64,000 bases of DNA from Lacipirellula parvula (GTDB lineage Bacteria > Planctomycetota > Planctomycetia > Pirellulales > Lacipirellulaceae): contig NZ_AP021861.1 of assembly GCF_009177095.1 (NCBI RefSeq), forward strand, positions 2,710,501 through 2,774,500, given 5' to 3'. Within the stretch, counting starts at the first letter, position 1; every line of letters starts with the position of its first letter. The notes under the pieces were generated by a model, which had not been told where the DNA came from, searched no databases, and saw only the letters and a list, made by a program, of their open reading frames with translations. Below, piece after piece: positions 9,476 to 19,086 of this stretch. Position numbers and translations under genes: made by a program.

Positions 9476-11266
9476 TCAAACCGCGTCCACGGGGACATAG
9501 ACAGGCCACCACTGCGATTCGCGAACCGCCTCAACGACGTCGTCGAGCGGATTGCGCACTAACCCCTGGCGAATCGCCGTTCTCGCAACCTCGACCGCCA
9601 CCACGCTGGAAGTTGTGCGCAAGTCGGCGTTCGAGGGAAGCAGCGACGCTCCTGGAGTCGCGGCTGGAGCTTGCCCAGCGACAGCCTGGGCGGCCGAGAA
9701 AATCATCTCGTCGGAGACCATCGACGCCCGTGAGACGACGACGCCCAAGCCAAGACCTGGGTACAGCGCGGCGTTGTTGGCCTGTCCGATCGCATAGGCG
9801 ACTCCGTTCAATTTCACGTCGTCAAACGGAGCCCCCGTCGCAACGAACGCTTTGCCATCCGTCCATGTCAAAATTTGAGTCGGCGTCGCTTCGTGAAGCT
9901 TCGTTGGATTGGAAAGAGGGAAGATGATCGGATGCTCTGTCGCCGCCGCCATCGACCTCACAATTTTTTCGGTGAATTGTTGCGGCGTGGTCGATGTGCC
10001 GATTAGGATCGTCGGCTTCACTGCTGCGACGACCGTGGCGAGGTCGATGATCCCGCCCTTCGCCGCGGCTGCGGCTCGCAACCCAGCCATCTCCGGCCAG
10101 CGAGTTTCCGTCGCTGGAATCGCCTCGCACGGCGTGCGTTGTAGCTTGGCGACTTCTTGATCGTCACGAGCGTAGGGACGCTGGTAATCGAGCAACCCTT
10201 CCTTCATCTCGGCGGTCAGCAGGCCAGGCAGATCGACCAACCAAATGCGAAGCGTGGCTTCGTCAACTTGCAGGCCATGCCGCACCATGAGGTCGCGAAT
10301 CTGATCAGCAATGCCGACCCCCGCGGTGCCGGCGCCGAAGATGACGACGCGTTGCTCGGTCCAAGTGGTTCTCGTTCGTTCGACGGCGTTTAGCAGGCCC
10401 GACAGCACGATGGCGCCTGTGCCTTGCATATCGTCGTTGAACGTCGCCACCTTTTCTCGGTAACGACTCAGGATGCGGCGCGCGTTGGTGGAGCCGAAAT
10501 CTTCCCAGTGCAGCATCGCCTTGGGGAATAGCTTCTTTGCCGCCGTGACATAGGCGTCAATAAAATCGTCGTAGGCCTTCCCGCGCACGCGGCTGCGGCG
10601 GCAACCGATGTACAACGGATCGTTCAGCAGCTGTTCGTTGTTGGTGCCGACGTCGAGAACGACCGGCACAACGCCGTGCGGGTCGATTCCCGCCGCCGCA
10701 GTGTAGACGGCGAGCTTGCCAATTGAGATGTCGATGCCGTTGGATCCCCAATCGCCGATGCCGAGAATTTCCTCCGCATCGCTGGCGACCAACAGGTCGA
10801 TGTCGTCGGGGCCCGCGCCGAAGTCGGCAAGCTTTGCCTCGACCTTCTCCGGCTCGTCAATGCTCAGAAATACGCCGCGCGGTCGCGTCATCACCTCGCT
10901 GTAGTTTTCAATCGCCTCGCCGACGACCGGATCGTACACCACCGGCAAGATTTCCAGCATGTGCCGCTGCAGCAATGCGTAAAACAACGTCGCGTTGTTG
11001 TCGTGCAGCCGCCACATGTAAACGTGCTTTTGGAGATCCGTGGGCGCTGCGTGATAGGCGGCGTAGGCCCGCTCCAATTGCGGTTCCAGTTCCGTTGTTA
11101 TCACCGGCGGAAGCAGGCCATCGAGATTCAAGGCAGCGCGCTCGGCCTTGGAAAACGCGGTCCCTTTGTTGAGTGCCGGATCACGCAGTACCTCGTATCC
11201 CCGCGCAGTCGTCGTCATGCGTCGACCGGAGCCATCCTTGATAACCTTCGCCTGTCTGCTAAACAT
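9476..11266 (-). CDS. maeA: NAD-dependent malic enzyme (oxaloacetate-decarboxylating)
   Basis: Converts malate to pyruvate and CO2 with reduction of NAD, in the cytoplasm. The 596-aa product has the N-terminal malic domain (ILPVVYDPVVGEA; DAEEILGIGDWGSNG; IGKLAVYTAAAGI), then WEDFGSTNARRIL and FNDDMQGTGAIVLSG around residues 257-290. A dinucleotide-binding motif GAGTAGVGIADQI lies near residue 310, and the C-terminal signature FPLSNPTKLHEATP follows. I chose the ATG at 11266 because AGGAG lies 6 nt upstream; the longer frame to 11329 has no such site. Length fits the large NAD-type family. It lies 84 bp behind fumarase on the same strand, so a fumarate-malate-pyruvate unit is likely. Confidence 0.93.
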   Translation of the reverse strand: MFSRQAKVIKDGSGRRMTTTARGYEVLRDPALNKGTAFSKAERAALNLDGLLPPVITTELEPQLERAYAAYHAAPTDLQKHVYMWRLHDNNATLFYALLQRHMLEILPVVYDPVVGEAIENYSEVMTRPRGVFLSIDEPEKVEAKLADFGAGPDDIDLLVASDAEEILGIGDWGSNGIDISIGKLAVYTAAAGIDPHGVVPVVLDVGTNNEQLLNDPLYIGCRRSRVRGKAYDDFIDAYVTAAKKLFPKAMLHWEDFGSTNARRILSRYREKVATFNDDMQGTGAIVLSGLLNAVERTRTTWTEQRVVIFGAGTAGVGIADQIRDLMVRHGLQVDEATLRIWLVDLPGLLTAEMKEGLLDYQRPYARDDQEVAKLQRTPCEAIPATETRWPEMAGLRAAAAAKGGIIDLATVVAAVKPTILIGTSTTPQQFTEKIVRSMAAATEHPIIFPLSNPTKLHEATPTQILTWTDGKAFVATGAPFDDVKLNGVAYAIGQANNAALYPGLGLGVVVSRASMVSDEMIFSAAQAVAGQAPAATPGASLLPSNADLRTTSSVVAVEVARTAIRQGLVRNPLDDVVEAVRESQWWPVYVPVDAV

Positions 11267-11272
11267 CCGGAT

Positions 11273-11277
11273 CTCCT
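11273..11277 (-). promoter_or_regulatory. Ribosome binding site fixing the malic enzyme start
   Basis: AGGAG on the minus strand, 6 nt before the ATG at 11266. It decides for this start over the in-frame ATG 21 codons upstream. Confidence 0.7.
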
Positions 11278-11350
11278 GAGAATGAAGGGAAGGCGTTGCT
11301 ACGCATCCGTTGCTTACCGAACGTGCCAATTTGCATATATCTCATCGAGT

Positions 11351-12802
11351 TCACGCGCCCGCGACGCCGTGCCCGACCATTTTCGACGGATTGACGATTT
11401 CATCAAACTGCTTCTCATCGACGAATCCGCTCTTCACAGCGGCCTCTTTTAGCGTAAGCCCTTCGTCGTTGGCCAAGTGCGCGATTTTCGAGGCCTTGTC
11501 ATACCCGATCACAGGCGAAAGAGCCGTCACCAGCATCAGCGATTGCCCGACCGTCGCCTCAATGCGGGAATGGTGGAGTTCCGTTCCTTCGACTGAATAG
11601 AGCCGGAATTTCTCGCAGGCGTCGCCAAGAATGCGGATCGCATGCAGCGCGTTGTTGATGATGATCGGCCGCATCGCGTTCAGTTCGAAATTTCCTTGGC
11701 TCCCTGCGAAGGCGACAGCGTTGTCGTCTCCGATTACCTGGATGCAGACCATCACCATCGCTTCGCATTGCGTGGGATTCACCTTGCCGGGCATGATTGA
11801 CGAACCGGGCTCGTTGGCCGGCAAAATCAATTCGCCCAAGCCGCAGCGCGGGCCGGAAGCGAGCCAACGCATGTCATTGGCGATTTTCATGAGCGCAACC
11901 GCCAAGCCGCGCACCGCTGCCATGACGGCGACGATTGCGTCGAGCGACCCTTGCGCTGCAAACTTGTTCGGCGCCGTGACGAACGGCCGCGCGGTCAGCT
12001 GGGCGATTTTTGCTGCGATCTCTTTGCTGAAGCCTGGAGGCGCATTCAGCCCGGTGCCCACCGCCGTGCCGCCGGCCGCCAGCTGATAAATCCCAGCCCT
12101 CGAGGCCTCGACCCGAGCCAGCGCATCGCGGAGTTGCACCCCGTAGCCAGACCATTCCTGGCCGACAGTGAGCGGCGTCGCATCTTGCAGATGAGTGCGG
12201 CCGGTCTTCACCACTCCCATCCATTGCTGCGATTTGGCCTCAATGACTTTCGTCAGAGCCTCCACGCGCGGGAGGAGCGTTTCGTCTAGTTCCAGGATGG
12301 CGGCGACATGCATCGCCGTCGGGAAGCTGTCATTCGACGACTGTCCCATGTTGACGTCGTCGTTGGGATGGACCGGCGATTTACTGCCGAGCGCTCCCCC
12401 CAAAAGCTGGATGGCACGGTTCGAGATCACCTCGTTGACGTTCATGTTTGACTGGGTGCCGGAACCAGTCTGCCAGACGTAGAGCGGAAAATCATCGTCG
12501 AGTTTCCCGGCGATTACTTCCTCCGCTGCTCTGACGATGGCCTCGGCCTTCCAAGCAGGCAATCGCCCTGCCGCCGCGTTCACCAGCGCCGCGGCCTTCT
12601 TGACGTACCCGTAGGCGTGATAGACGCGTTTTGGCATACGGTCGTCGCCGATCGAGAAATGGATCAGCGAACGCTGGGTTTGCGCCCCCCAATATCGATC
12701 GGCCGGGACGTCGATGGCGCCCATCGAATCTGTTTCGCGGCGGAGTCCTGTCGCCCTGATGCCAATCGGGAGATCGGTCACAACCGGATGCTGTGGTTCC
12801 AC
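11351..12802 (-). CDS. fumC: Class II fumarate hydratase
   Basis: Reversible hydration of fumarate to malate in the TCA cycle. The 483-aa protein carries the class II hallmarks: [20 protein letters not shown] near the N-terminus, [30 protein letters not shown] near residue 200, [10 protein letters not shown], and the superfamily signature [15 protein letters not shown] near residue 335. The start is a GTG at 12802. The conserved family region begins a few residues before M27, so a short N-terminal extension is normal. It is followed on the same strand by malic enzyme. Confidence 0.95.
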   Translation of the reverse strand: MEPQHPVVTDLPIGIRATGLRRETDSMGAIDVPADRYWGAQTQRSLIHFSIGDDRMPKRVYHAYGYVKKAAALVNAAAGRLPAWKAEAIVRAAEEVIAGKLDDDFPLYVWQTGSGTQSNMNVNEVISNRAIQLLGGALGSKSPVHPNDDVNMGQSSNDSFPTAMHVAAILELDETLLPRVEALTKVIEAKSQQWMGVVKTGRTHLQDATPLTVGQEWSGYGVQLRDALARVEASRAGIYQLAAGGTAVGTGLNAPPGFSKEIAAKIAQLTARPFVTAPNKFAAQGSLDAIVAVMAAVRGLAVALMKIANDMRWLASGPRCGLGELILPANEPGSSIMPGKVNPTQCEAMVMVCIQVIGDDNAVAFAGSQGNFELNAMRPIIINNALHAIRILGDACEKFRLYSVEGTELHHSRIEATVGQSLMLVTALSPVIGYDKASKIAHLANDEGLTLKEAAVKSGFVDEKQFDEIVNPSKMVGHGVAGA

Positions 12803-12933
12803 TGTCAGAATTCCCCGTGGCGAAAAGAGGAGCGCACGACTCGACGGGGTAATCTATCGAACTTCGCTCGATTGGCCAACGCGGGATAGGTGGAGTTCGT
12901 CGAACGGCGGCTAAACCAGGAGGCCGAGAGACG

Positions 12934-13509
12934 CTAGAACGCTTCCAGCGCAGCAAGTGCGCTCAGTCCCGCCATGGTTGCCAACACCGCTTGATACTCG
13001 CGATTGCGAATCCATTCCCGGAGCGTCCAGGTGCTGTTTTGTGGCGCCAGTCTCCGCGGAACGAACCTGGGAGTCGCGAGGGTGTATTGCCGCCAATCCG
13101 CGCCAAAATGGTCGGAAAGTTTCCGCTCTTCATGCAGCACAGCACATACGCACATTGCCAAGCACGCGACCGAAGCCAGCCAGACGATCGCAGACGCGTC
13201 GGCGATGGCGGCGAAGCCCGCAACCATCATGAACGTACCTACATACAGCGGGTTGCGGATAATCGAGTAAGGGCCTGTCGTCGTGAGTCCCACGTGCTTG
13301 CGCAACGTCCCTGCCGCCCATGTGCGCAGAGAGAGACCGCAGCCGACTAGTATCAGACCGATCCCTATGTGAAGGGGGCTATGGCTCGCAGCGTCGTCGT
13401 TCTGTTGCATCGCGATAAATTTCCAGGCGAGCAGCGATAGGACGATCATCGTCGTAAAATGTATCCGGTGTTTCGCGATCAATGCGACCCAATCTTGCGT
13501 ATTAACCAT
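12934..13509 (-). CDS. Isoprenylcysteine carboxyl methyltransferase-family membrane protein
   Basis: A 191-aa integral membrane protein with hydrophobic segments near residues 17-35, 47-65 and 95-120. It has the ICMT/PEMT-type C-terminal signature: TTGPYSIIRNPLYVG near residues 82-96, then HEERKLSDHFGADWRQY and PRFVP. Family members are SAM-dependent methyltransferases or unassigned homologues; the substrate here cannot be read. AGGA lies about 10 nt before the ATG. It has no obvious link to its neighbours. Confidence 0.8.
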   Translation of the reverse strand: MVNTQDWVALIAKHRIHFTTMIVLSLLAWKFIAMQQNDDAASHSPLHIGIGLILVGCGLSLRTWAAGTLRKHVGLTTTGPYSIIRNPLYVGTFMMVAGFAAIADASAIVWLASVACLAMCVCAVLHEERKLSDHFGADWRQYTLATPRFVPRRLAPQNSTWTLREWIRNREYQAVLATMAGLSALAALEAF

Positions 13510-13620
13510 CTAAAGAATCCTATTTTGAGTATGTTGATAGCAAGGCCATCGATGCGAGCGCTTCCAACCGCGCAGCACCTTGAGACTGTTGAAACGAGTG
13601 AGCAAGAGTCAGGCGATTCG

Positions 13621-14229
13621 CTAGCCTGAGACGCGAGACAGCGACGCCGCGCCTGACGATTGGGCTCGCTTGGCGGCGAGAGGCGTGAGATTTAGCAATG
13701 ATTCACGATGGAACATCCTCAGGCCGCCGTCGGCGTCTCGAATGTTCGCTTGATTCAGCGTCTGCGCGAGTTTTTCGAACAACTCTGAATAGATGGCGCT
13801 CAGAGGCGGCTCTTTGTGTACGGTGCGGTAGCCGCGGACGATCTCGAAGGCACGGGACACGATCGAAAATCGGTCTAGCTGGGAGACGTCGAATTGGCGT
13901 GCAACGTCTGTGAACACGACGAGATCGCATGTCGCAGCCATGAAGCCCGACCGGAGAGCAAGGCCGTAGCCGCGGTTGGGCTCGTGCGGGACCAATCGCA
14001 CGCCAGGATTCGTGATGCTGATCGAGTGGATGGTCGCAGCCGTCCAGTCGCGGCCGCCGTCGTCAATGACGAGCACCTCGTACATGTCTGCAAGCTCAGC
14101 GATCGCATTCTTGGCGTCAATAATCGTCCGCCCGATGGTGGCGGATTCATTCCACGTGGGAATCAGTAACGAGAGACTTACTAGAGGCGGCTCGTTTTCG
14201 CTCTTCTGATTTGTGTTGTTCAGTGCCAT
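13621..14229 (-). pseudogene. Damaged or truncated family 2 glycosyltransferase
   Basis: The N-terminal half is a clear GT-A domain: SLLIPTWNESATIGRTI, YEVLVIDDGGRDWTA, EPNRGYGLALRSGF and LVVFTD. The expected DADGQFD metal and donor motif reads TDVARQFD, so the second acidic position is lost. The C-terminal part begins normally (NIRDADGGLRMFHRESLL) but stops about 20 residues later in SSGAASLSRVSG. The family usually continues with a further catalytic segment, often followed by membrane helices. The missing metal-binding residue and the early stop together suggest an inactive gene. An active divergent short form cannot be excluded. The start is set at the second Met. Confidence 0.65.
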
Positions 14230-14303
14230 TCTTCGCATCCATGCGTGATGGTTAGAGAATCGAGGCGGATGCAGGCGTGCCTGAGGCTAAGCGCTCTAGC
14301 ATC

Positions 14304-14322
14304 TACTAATTATTTAGGAGTT
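14304..14322 (-). promoter_or_regulatory. Candidate BlaI-type operator, copy 1 (upstream of the glycosyltransferase)
   Basis: The minus strand reads AACTCCTAAATAATTAGTA. It matches 14 of 19 positions of the copy at 16794-16812 in front of the DUF1559-BlaI-M56 operon. It lies about 75 nt before the glycosyltransferase start and contains a -10-like TAAATAAT. Binding by the nearby BlaI-type repressor is inferred from the repeat and its location. Confidence 0.4.
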
Positions 14323-14344
14323 AGGCCGAAATTTTTTTACGACA

Positions 14345-15439
14345 TTACCCCGAAGCAGCATTGCTCCCTTTCTCCAGGTCGTGAAGTTGGAGCCTAGAAT
14401 CAAATTGATCGAAGTCTCTGACGGGGATCTCGAACGCGTGCAACACCGCAGCCGTCCAACGAGGCCAGGGGGAGCACCATGATTTGGCAGACGCCAAGGG
14501 ATGGGTTGGCAACCAAAGCTGAGCGACTAAAAGCGTGAGGAACAACATCAACATGGGGGCGAACCGCATGATCCGTCCGTCGCCGGCGGTATCGCCGCTC
14601 GCAAGCCGTTGCGCACGGACGTTGAGTTCGTGCGGGGAGCGGACAGCGTTGAGGACGGCAGCGTCTTGCGTGTTCTCGCACCGGGCGTAGCGGAGCAGCA
14701 TTCTCAAGTACCGTGCGGCGGACTCGCCGCCGTCGACGGCCGCCTCATCGCAGACAAACTCTCGCGCAAGGCGCGCTAGTCGTCCTGCAGTCCAGATGGT
14801 TGGCATGAACCACAACAGCGTCTGCACGAGCCGTTGGATGAAAACCTGAACGGGATGCTGCGTTTGAAGATGAGTGAGCTCGTGCTGGAGAATTTGCCGA
14901 AGATCGTCGGCGTTGCCGATGACGACCGTTCGGGGAAGCAGCACCAGCGGACGGTGAAGTTGATAGCAGAACGGCGCGATCGAGTCAGGGAGAATGCGGA
15001 ACTCGACCGCATGCCCGTCCGGGCGTCGCAATGACGTTGGCGTCGCGGCTTGGATGACGGCAAGTTCGTTCGGCGTTGCATGGCGGCAGTTGCGGATGAA
15101 GAGGGCTAGCTGGCGCGAGCCGTAGGCCCAGCGGATTGCCAGCCAGGCAATGCCTAGCAACCACACGCAAAGCAGCAGCACGACCGCAGCGTTTTCGACG
15201 TGAACGACGCGAATCAGGTTGCGATCGCTCAAATACTGCCAAGGATTCGCCCAGTAAAGATGAGGCAGCAGGGCGCCGGTCGCGAGCAATCCAATAATAC
15301 AGAGATAGTAGGACGTCCACAGGCGCGTCTTGGTCGTCGCGTTCTTGCAGCGCCGTTCGATTTGGCATGCAAGAATCGTGACGATCGCCGCTTGCAGGGC
15401 GAACGAAATCAGGAATTGAAACCAGTGGAGCGAGGTCAT
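14345..15439 (-). CDS. M56 family (BlaR1/MecR1-type) membrane metallopeptidase
   Basis: A 364-aa protein with several N-terminal transmembrane helices, then a zinc peptidase site HELTH near residues 185-189 and the downstream ligand motif REFVCDEAAVDGG near residue 225. In known systems this protease senses a signal and inactivates the BlaI repressor. The C-terminal penicillin-binding sensor domain of true BlaR1 is not visible; only one further hydrophobic segment and a short tail follow. The signal is therefore probably not a beta-lactam. The start codon overlaps the end of the BlaI gene (15436-15439), which indicates translational coupling. Confidence 0.88.
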   Translation of the reverse strand: MTSLHWFQFLISFALQAAIVTILACQIERRCKNATTKTRLWTSYYLCIIGLLATGALLPHLYWANPWQYLSDRNLIRVVHVENAAVVLLLCVWLLGIAWLAIRWAYGSRQLALFIRNCRHATPNELAVIQAATPTSLRRPDGHAVEFRILPDSIAPFCYQLHRPLVLLPRTVVIGNADDLRQILQHELTHLQTQHPVQVFIQRLVQTLLWFMPTIWTAGRLARLAREFVCDEAAVDGGESAARYLRMLLRYARCENTQDAAVLNAVRSPHELNVRAQRLASGDTAGDGRIMRFAPMLMLFLTLLVAQLWLPTHPLASAKSWCSPWPRWTAAVLHAFEIPVRDFDQFDSRLQLHDLEKGSNAASG

Positions 15440-15822
15440 TTTCGTGCTTCCAGCTGTTCGATGGCGCGTTTGACTTCCGCCAGATCGGCAGCACTTATCG
15501 CTTCGTCTTGAACGACGTTCAGTACCAGAGACTTCAGCGATCCTCCGAACAGTCGGTTGGCAATTTCGAGCGACATCGTTCCTTGCGCGACGTCTCGCTC
15601 AACGGCTGGACGGTAGAGGAAGGCTCTTCCCCTCTTGCCGCATTGCGTAAGAAATCCTTTGGTTTCAAGGATGCGCACCGTCGTCATGACTGTCGTGTAG
15701 GCCAGCTCGCGCGGAAGCCGCGGGACAATATCGGCGACCGCGATCGGAGCATCGTCCCAGATGACGTTCATCACTTCGGCTTCCGCCGCGGTGAGTACGA
15801 ATGTTTCGCTCTGATCATTCAT
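15436..15822 (-). CDS. BlaI/MecI/CopY-family transcriptional repressor
   Basis: A 128-aa winged-helix protein: LTAAEAEVMNVIWDDAPI at the N-terminus, YTTVMTTVRILETKGFL as the recognition region, then GKRGRAFLYRPAVERD as the wing and the C-terminal dimerisation helix typical of the family. Length is standard. It is coupled to the M56 protease by an overlap of a few bases and starts 11 nt after the DUF1559 gene. The candidate sites at 16794-16812 and 14304-14322 would be its operators. Confidence 0.92.
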   Translation of the reverse strand: MNDQSETFVLTAAEAEVMNVIWDDAPIAVADIVPRLPRELAYTTVMTTVRILETKGFLTQCGKRGRAFLYRPAVERDVAQGTMSLEIANRLFGGSLKSLVLNVVQDEAISAADLAEVKRAIEQLEARK

Positions 15823-15833
15823 GCTCTCAGTTC

Positions 15834-16757
15834 CTACTGACTATCCCGCAGGGCCATCTGCTGATAGGTCGCCGAATCAACGTCATCGCTAACGAGTGAG
15901 ACATGGCCATCGGCCCAAGCGAACTGGGATCCCCCGGCATGGCGGCTGCCGAATTCACATTCGTCGCATGGCGTGCAGTTGGGTTGAGTGATCGCCGACC
16001 CAACGAGACGGCAAGTGGAGTCCTCGCCTCTGAGGTCGACGCCTAGCCATGTCGAGGGCACCATCGCCATGACGCGTTCGCCAATGAGCAGCGTGTTGCT
16101 GAGTCCGCGCTCAAGATCGCTGAAGCGAACTCGGCGGTTGTGCACCACGCTCCCCTCGCCGAAAGAGGCGTCGGCCAGAGCAGACGGTTCGTAGGCTTCA
16201 TCGGCCTCTGCAGTACCGAACACTCCTTGGTAGTTTGCGGAGGGGAGTCGTATGATCGGCTCCGCTGAGCCGTCGTCAGGCGGCATTGTAGGCGGGGCGT
16301 CGTGCGACTCTTCCCCCAACGGTTCGCTCCAAAGATCGAAAGCGGGTTCAATGATGTCCGACGGGCAAATGAACGACGGGTGAGTGGTTTCCTCCATTGC
16401 CAGCGTCGGTCTGACGCTAAAGTCGAATCGCTTCGCGAGAACTTCCTGTTCGAGATACGGAAGCACTCGCGTCGCCCAGCCATAAGCGAAACGCTTGTCG
16501 GAATTCGCAAGTTGCCAGGCAGGGGGGAGGCTGCCGACCTGATCGTGATGACTCTGAAAAGCCACGCCGATCTGCCGGAGGTGGTTGACGCATGTGGTCC
16601 TTCGAGCAGCTTCGCGCGCCGCCATGACCGCCGGCAGCAGCAACGCGAAGAGCATCGCGATAATTCCAATCGCGATCAGTAGTTCTAAGACAGTGAAGCC
16701 GCTCGGGAGGGCCCGAAGATACTGCCTTGCGTGCATTATTGAAGTTTGATTTCGCAT
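15834..16757 (-). CDS. DUF1559 pseudopilin-like protein
   Basis: A 307-aa protein with a type IV pilin-like N-terminus: GFTVLELLIAIGIIAMLFA as the prepilin cleavage and methylation motif plus the first helix, followed by LLPAVMAAREAARRTTC, the DUF1559 continuation. It closes with the family's C-terminal signature GSRHAGGSQFAWADGHVSLV. DUF1559 is strongly expanded in planctomycetes; its members are presumed pseudopilins. It is the first gene of an apparent operon with BlaI and M56, so its expression may be controlled by that pair. Confidence 0.88.
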   Translation of the reverse strand: MRNQTSIMHARQYLRALPSGFTVLELLIAIGIIAMLFALLLPAVMAAREAARRTTCVNHLRQIGVAFQSHHDQVGSLPPAWQLANSDKRFAYGWATRVLPYLEQEVLAKRFDFSVRPTLAMEETTHPSFICPSDIIEPAFDLWSEPLGEESHDAPPTMPPDDGSAEPIIRLPSANYQGVFGTAEADEAYEPSALADASFGEGSVVHNRRVRFSDLERGLSNTLLIGERVMAMVPSTWLGVDLRGEDSTCRLVGSAITQPNCTPCDECEFGSRHAGGSQFAWADGHVSLVSDDVDSATYQQMALRDSQ

Positions 16758-16793
16758 GCGCTACACCGGCTCGTTAGGTCGATGCAGCCGTTT

Positions 16794-16812
16794 TACTAAG
16801 TTATTCGTAGTT
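16794..16812 (-). promoter_or_regulatory. Candidate BlaI-type operator, copy 2 (upstream of DUF1559-BlaI-M56)
   Basis: The minus strand reads AACTACGAATAACTTAGTA, an imperfect palindrome (ACTA ... TAGT) 37 nt before the DUF1559 start. Compare the copy at 14304-14322. The position would allow autoregulation of the operon. Confidence 0.45.
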
Positions 16813-16916
16813 GAGGCAACGCCGGTTTTTTGAGAATGATCGGCGAGGCGCCAGCCGCTAGCAACCTAAGAGTGAGCGTCCTTTTGGTTGCGTCGCTTGC
16901 GTTAGGAAGCGATTTT

Positions 16917-19025
16917 TCAATCGCGCGTTAAGCCGTCGAGACGCTTTCGTCTCATGACAGCATTGAAAAGCGTAATCGCCAATATTGCTGCATCAGGTTC
17001 GGGGATGCGAAACGTCGGCGATTCTGAAACGCCTTCAAGGCCGAAATTTAGTTGCCAAACTTTCAAGTCGGCTTGGTCGATCTGGCCGTCGTTATTCGCG
17101 TCCGCGGGAGCGAATGGTCCCGCATCAGGGCCAGCTGTTCGTTGCCACACGAGAAAATCTTCGCCGTCGACGCGATCGTCTCCGTTGAAATCGCCAGGCC
17201 GCGTAAATGTTGCATTGAGGTCGAGGTCGTCCACAAGGACGTCCGTAAAGACTTGAAACGAACTCCCTAGCCTGTTTTTGTGCAAGCCAATTCCATTGGC
17301 TTCCCCAGGCATGGCGCGAAGGTTGGCTAGGCTCAAACTTGGTCCATACGGGAGTCCGTTGACATAGGCCTGCAAATGACGGCCGATAAGTTCCACGCCA
17401 AAATCAATTCGCTCATTGGAGTCGATATAGCCGTTCTGGTTGACGTCGAAGTCCCCTGATCCAAACGCGGCGGGCAGTGCACCAGGCACTGGCTCGCGCG
17501 CGTTGGCCTGCCCCGTGAAATAGTTGAAATTGGCGATCGTGCTCAACCCGCTGGCGCCCAGGCCAGTTTGCTCGCGCACCAGGAGGTCGCCGTTAGGACC
17601 GAACTCGACGGCGACCATGCCGTTCTCCAGGGAGGAAGGCGAGCCGAAATTCTGCTGGCTGCGACTCCTAAGCATGAGCAGCAAGTTGTGATTGAATTTA
17701 TTGGACTCGTCGCCCGCGATTCCCGACGGTGCGGCGCCGACGACGTTGAAGCCGACTCGCATGGAGAGATTGACGTCCGAGGCGTCGACGCCGGACAAGT
17801 AAACGCCGCCGGTGGTGTCGGCAGGAGTCGACCCCACGCGCGAACCAGTAATCCGCAACTCGTTGCCCGCGATCTGGATCGTACCGGTCGGAATCAGTTG
17901 CGCTGCCGTGTTGCCCCGTTCGACGTAGCTGTAGCCGCCAGTTTCCGGCAGACCGAGGCTGTTCGTCGCCGTTGACCCGTCCGCGCGGGTGAATGAGTCG
18001 GCAAGATTTCCGAGTGTCACGGTCGCCATGTAAATCGACGCTTTCTGTTGATGCGACGAATAGTAGCTGACCCAAAGCTTGTTGTCCTTCCATACAAAGC
18101 CGGGATAGCCGGTATCGCCGCCCGACGGCAGGCGGAGCAACTCCTGCAACGATCCCGTGGCAGGATTGAGTACGCCCAGCGAGGTACGGGCATTCGTTGA
18201 GAAATTATCCAAAAACCGTCCGCCGACGATAATGCGGCCGTCGGGAATTCGGATCATGTCGGGGCCGCCGACGAATACGTTCGTATTCTGAAAAGTCCAG
18301 TTCGTCATATCGGAGCTAACGCCAACCAACGCACCGGCGCCCTCGCGGCGAACGAGAGCGACGCCGCTGCCATTGTCGTCGAACAGCAGGGTTGTTTCGT
18401 TTCCCGCTGCGAAAGCAGGCACGACGGAGCCGAAGACGGTTCCCGTCGGGCTGGCGAGCAGTCTCGTTTGACCGCTAGCGCTGCCGTAGCTGACGCCATA
18501 AGCGGCGTTGTTCGCTGGGTTCCACGTTGCACGCCACAGCCACTGAGAATCGCTCAGTGCAGCTGAAGGGTTCGACCAGTTCGTTCCGTCGGGAGAGAAC
18601 CACGTGAACGATTGCCTCGTGCCCGACGCCCCCACGTTAGGAACGTCGGTCGCCAGCAACATGAGTCGGCCGTCAGGCGTGACGGTGAGCTTTGGATCGC
18701 GAAGGTCGTGGTCAATCGCGCCGAGACTGATGACTGCAGAACTGCTCCAGCTTGACCCGTCGAGAGAAGTGAGGATGCGGACCTTGCCGCCAGCCTGCCC
18801 AGCCGCGGGCACCCCATGCATCGGCCCCTCGCGGAAGGTGAGAAAAAACGAGCCGTTGTAATAGGTGAGCCCGGTGAAGGCATTGTGCGGCGCGGCGTCC
18901 CAGACTTTGCTCACGCTCTCCAAGCGAGCGTCGCTAATGATGGCCGCGGGAGCGACGCTGATCGCTCCCGCGGCCGTGAACAGCCAAATAATGCACCCGA
19001 CGACAGCCGGTCTTGAGATCGTCAT
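16917..19025 (-). CDS. Secreted sialidase-fold / lectin-like / dockerin fusion protein with PEP-CTERM-like tail
   Basis: A 702-aa protein. Residues 1-28 form a signal peptide. Residues 30-345 form a sialidase-like propeller (WDAAPHNAFTGLTYYNG, FREGP, DLRDPKLTVTPDGRL, LPSGGDTGYPGFVW, WVSYYSSHQQK) closely resembling the stand-alone protein at 47420-48433. Residues 346-605 match the stand-alone protein at 19087-20007 (DSFTRADGS, FGSGDFDVNQNGYIDSNE, INGIGL-like and VDDLDL motifs). Residues 611-662 are a two-repeat dockerin (GDFNGDDRVDGEDFLVWQR; ADANNDGQIDQADLKVWQ). A degenerate PEP-CTERM tail (IPEP, hydrophobic stretch, RRKR) follows. It probably acts outside the cell or at the surface on glycans; the substrate is unknown. 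Confidence 0.82.
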   Translation of the reverse strand: MTISRPAVVGCIIWLFTAAGAISVAPAAIISDARLESVSKVWDAAPHNAFTGLTYYNGSFFLTFREGPMHGVPAAGQAGGKVRILTSLDGSSWSSSAVISLGAIDHDLRDPKLTVTPDGRLMLLATDVPNVGASGTRQSFTWFSPDGTNWSNPSAALSDSQWLWRATWNPANNAAYGVSYGSASGQTRLLASPTGTVFGSVVPAFAAGNETTLLFDDNGSGVALVRREGAGALVGVSSDMTNWTFQNTNVFVGGPDMIRIPDGRIIVGGRFLDNFSTNARTSLGVLNPATGSLQELLRLPSGGDTGYPGFVWKDNKLWVSYYSSHQQKASIYMATVTLGNLADSFTRADGSTATNSLGLPETGGYSYVERGNTAAQLIPTGTIQIAGNELRITGSRVGSTPADTTGGVYLSGVDASDVNLSMRVGFNVVGAAPSGIAGDESNKFNHNLLLMLRSRSQQNFGSPSSLENGMVAVEFGPNGDLLVREQTGLGASGLSTIANFNYFTGQANAREPVPGALPAAFGSGDFDVNQNGYIDSNERIDFGVELIGRHLQAYVNGLPYGPSLSLANLRAMPGEANGIGLHKNRLGSSFQVFTDVLVDDLDLNATFTRPGDFNGDDRVDGEDFLVWQRTAGPDAGPFAPADANNDGQIDQADLKVWQLNFGLEGVSESPTFRIPEPDAAILAITLFNAVMRRKRLDGLTRD

Positions 19026-19086
19026 CGCAACGTCGTCTGTGCGAGTGAGTAATGACGCGAGCCGTGCGATTGCCTCGCGGAACGCC

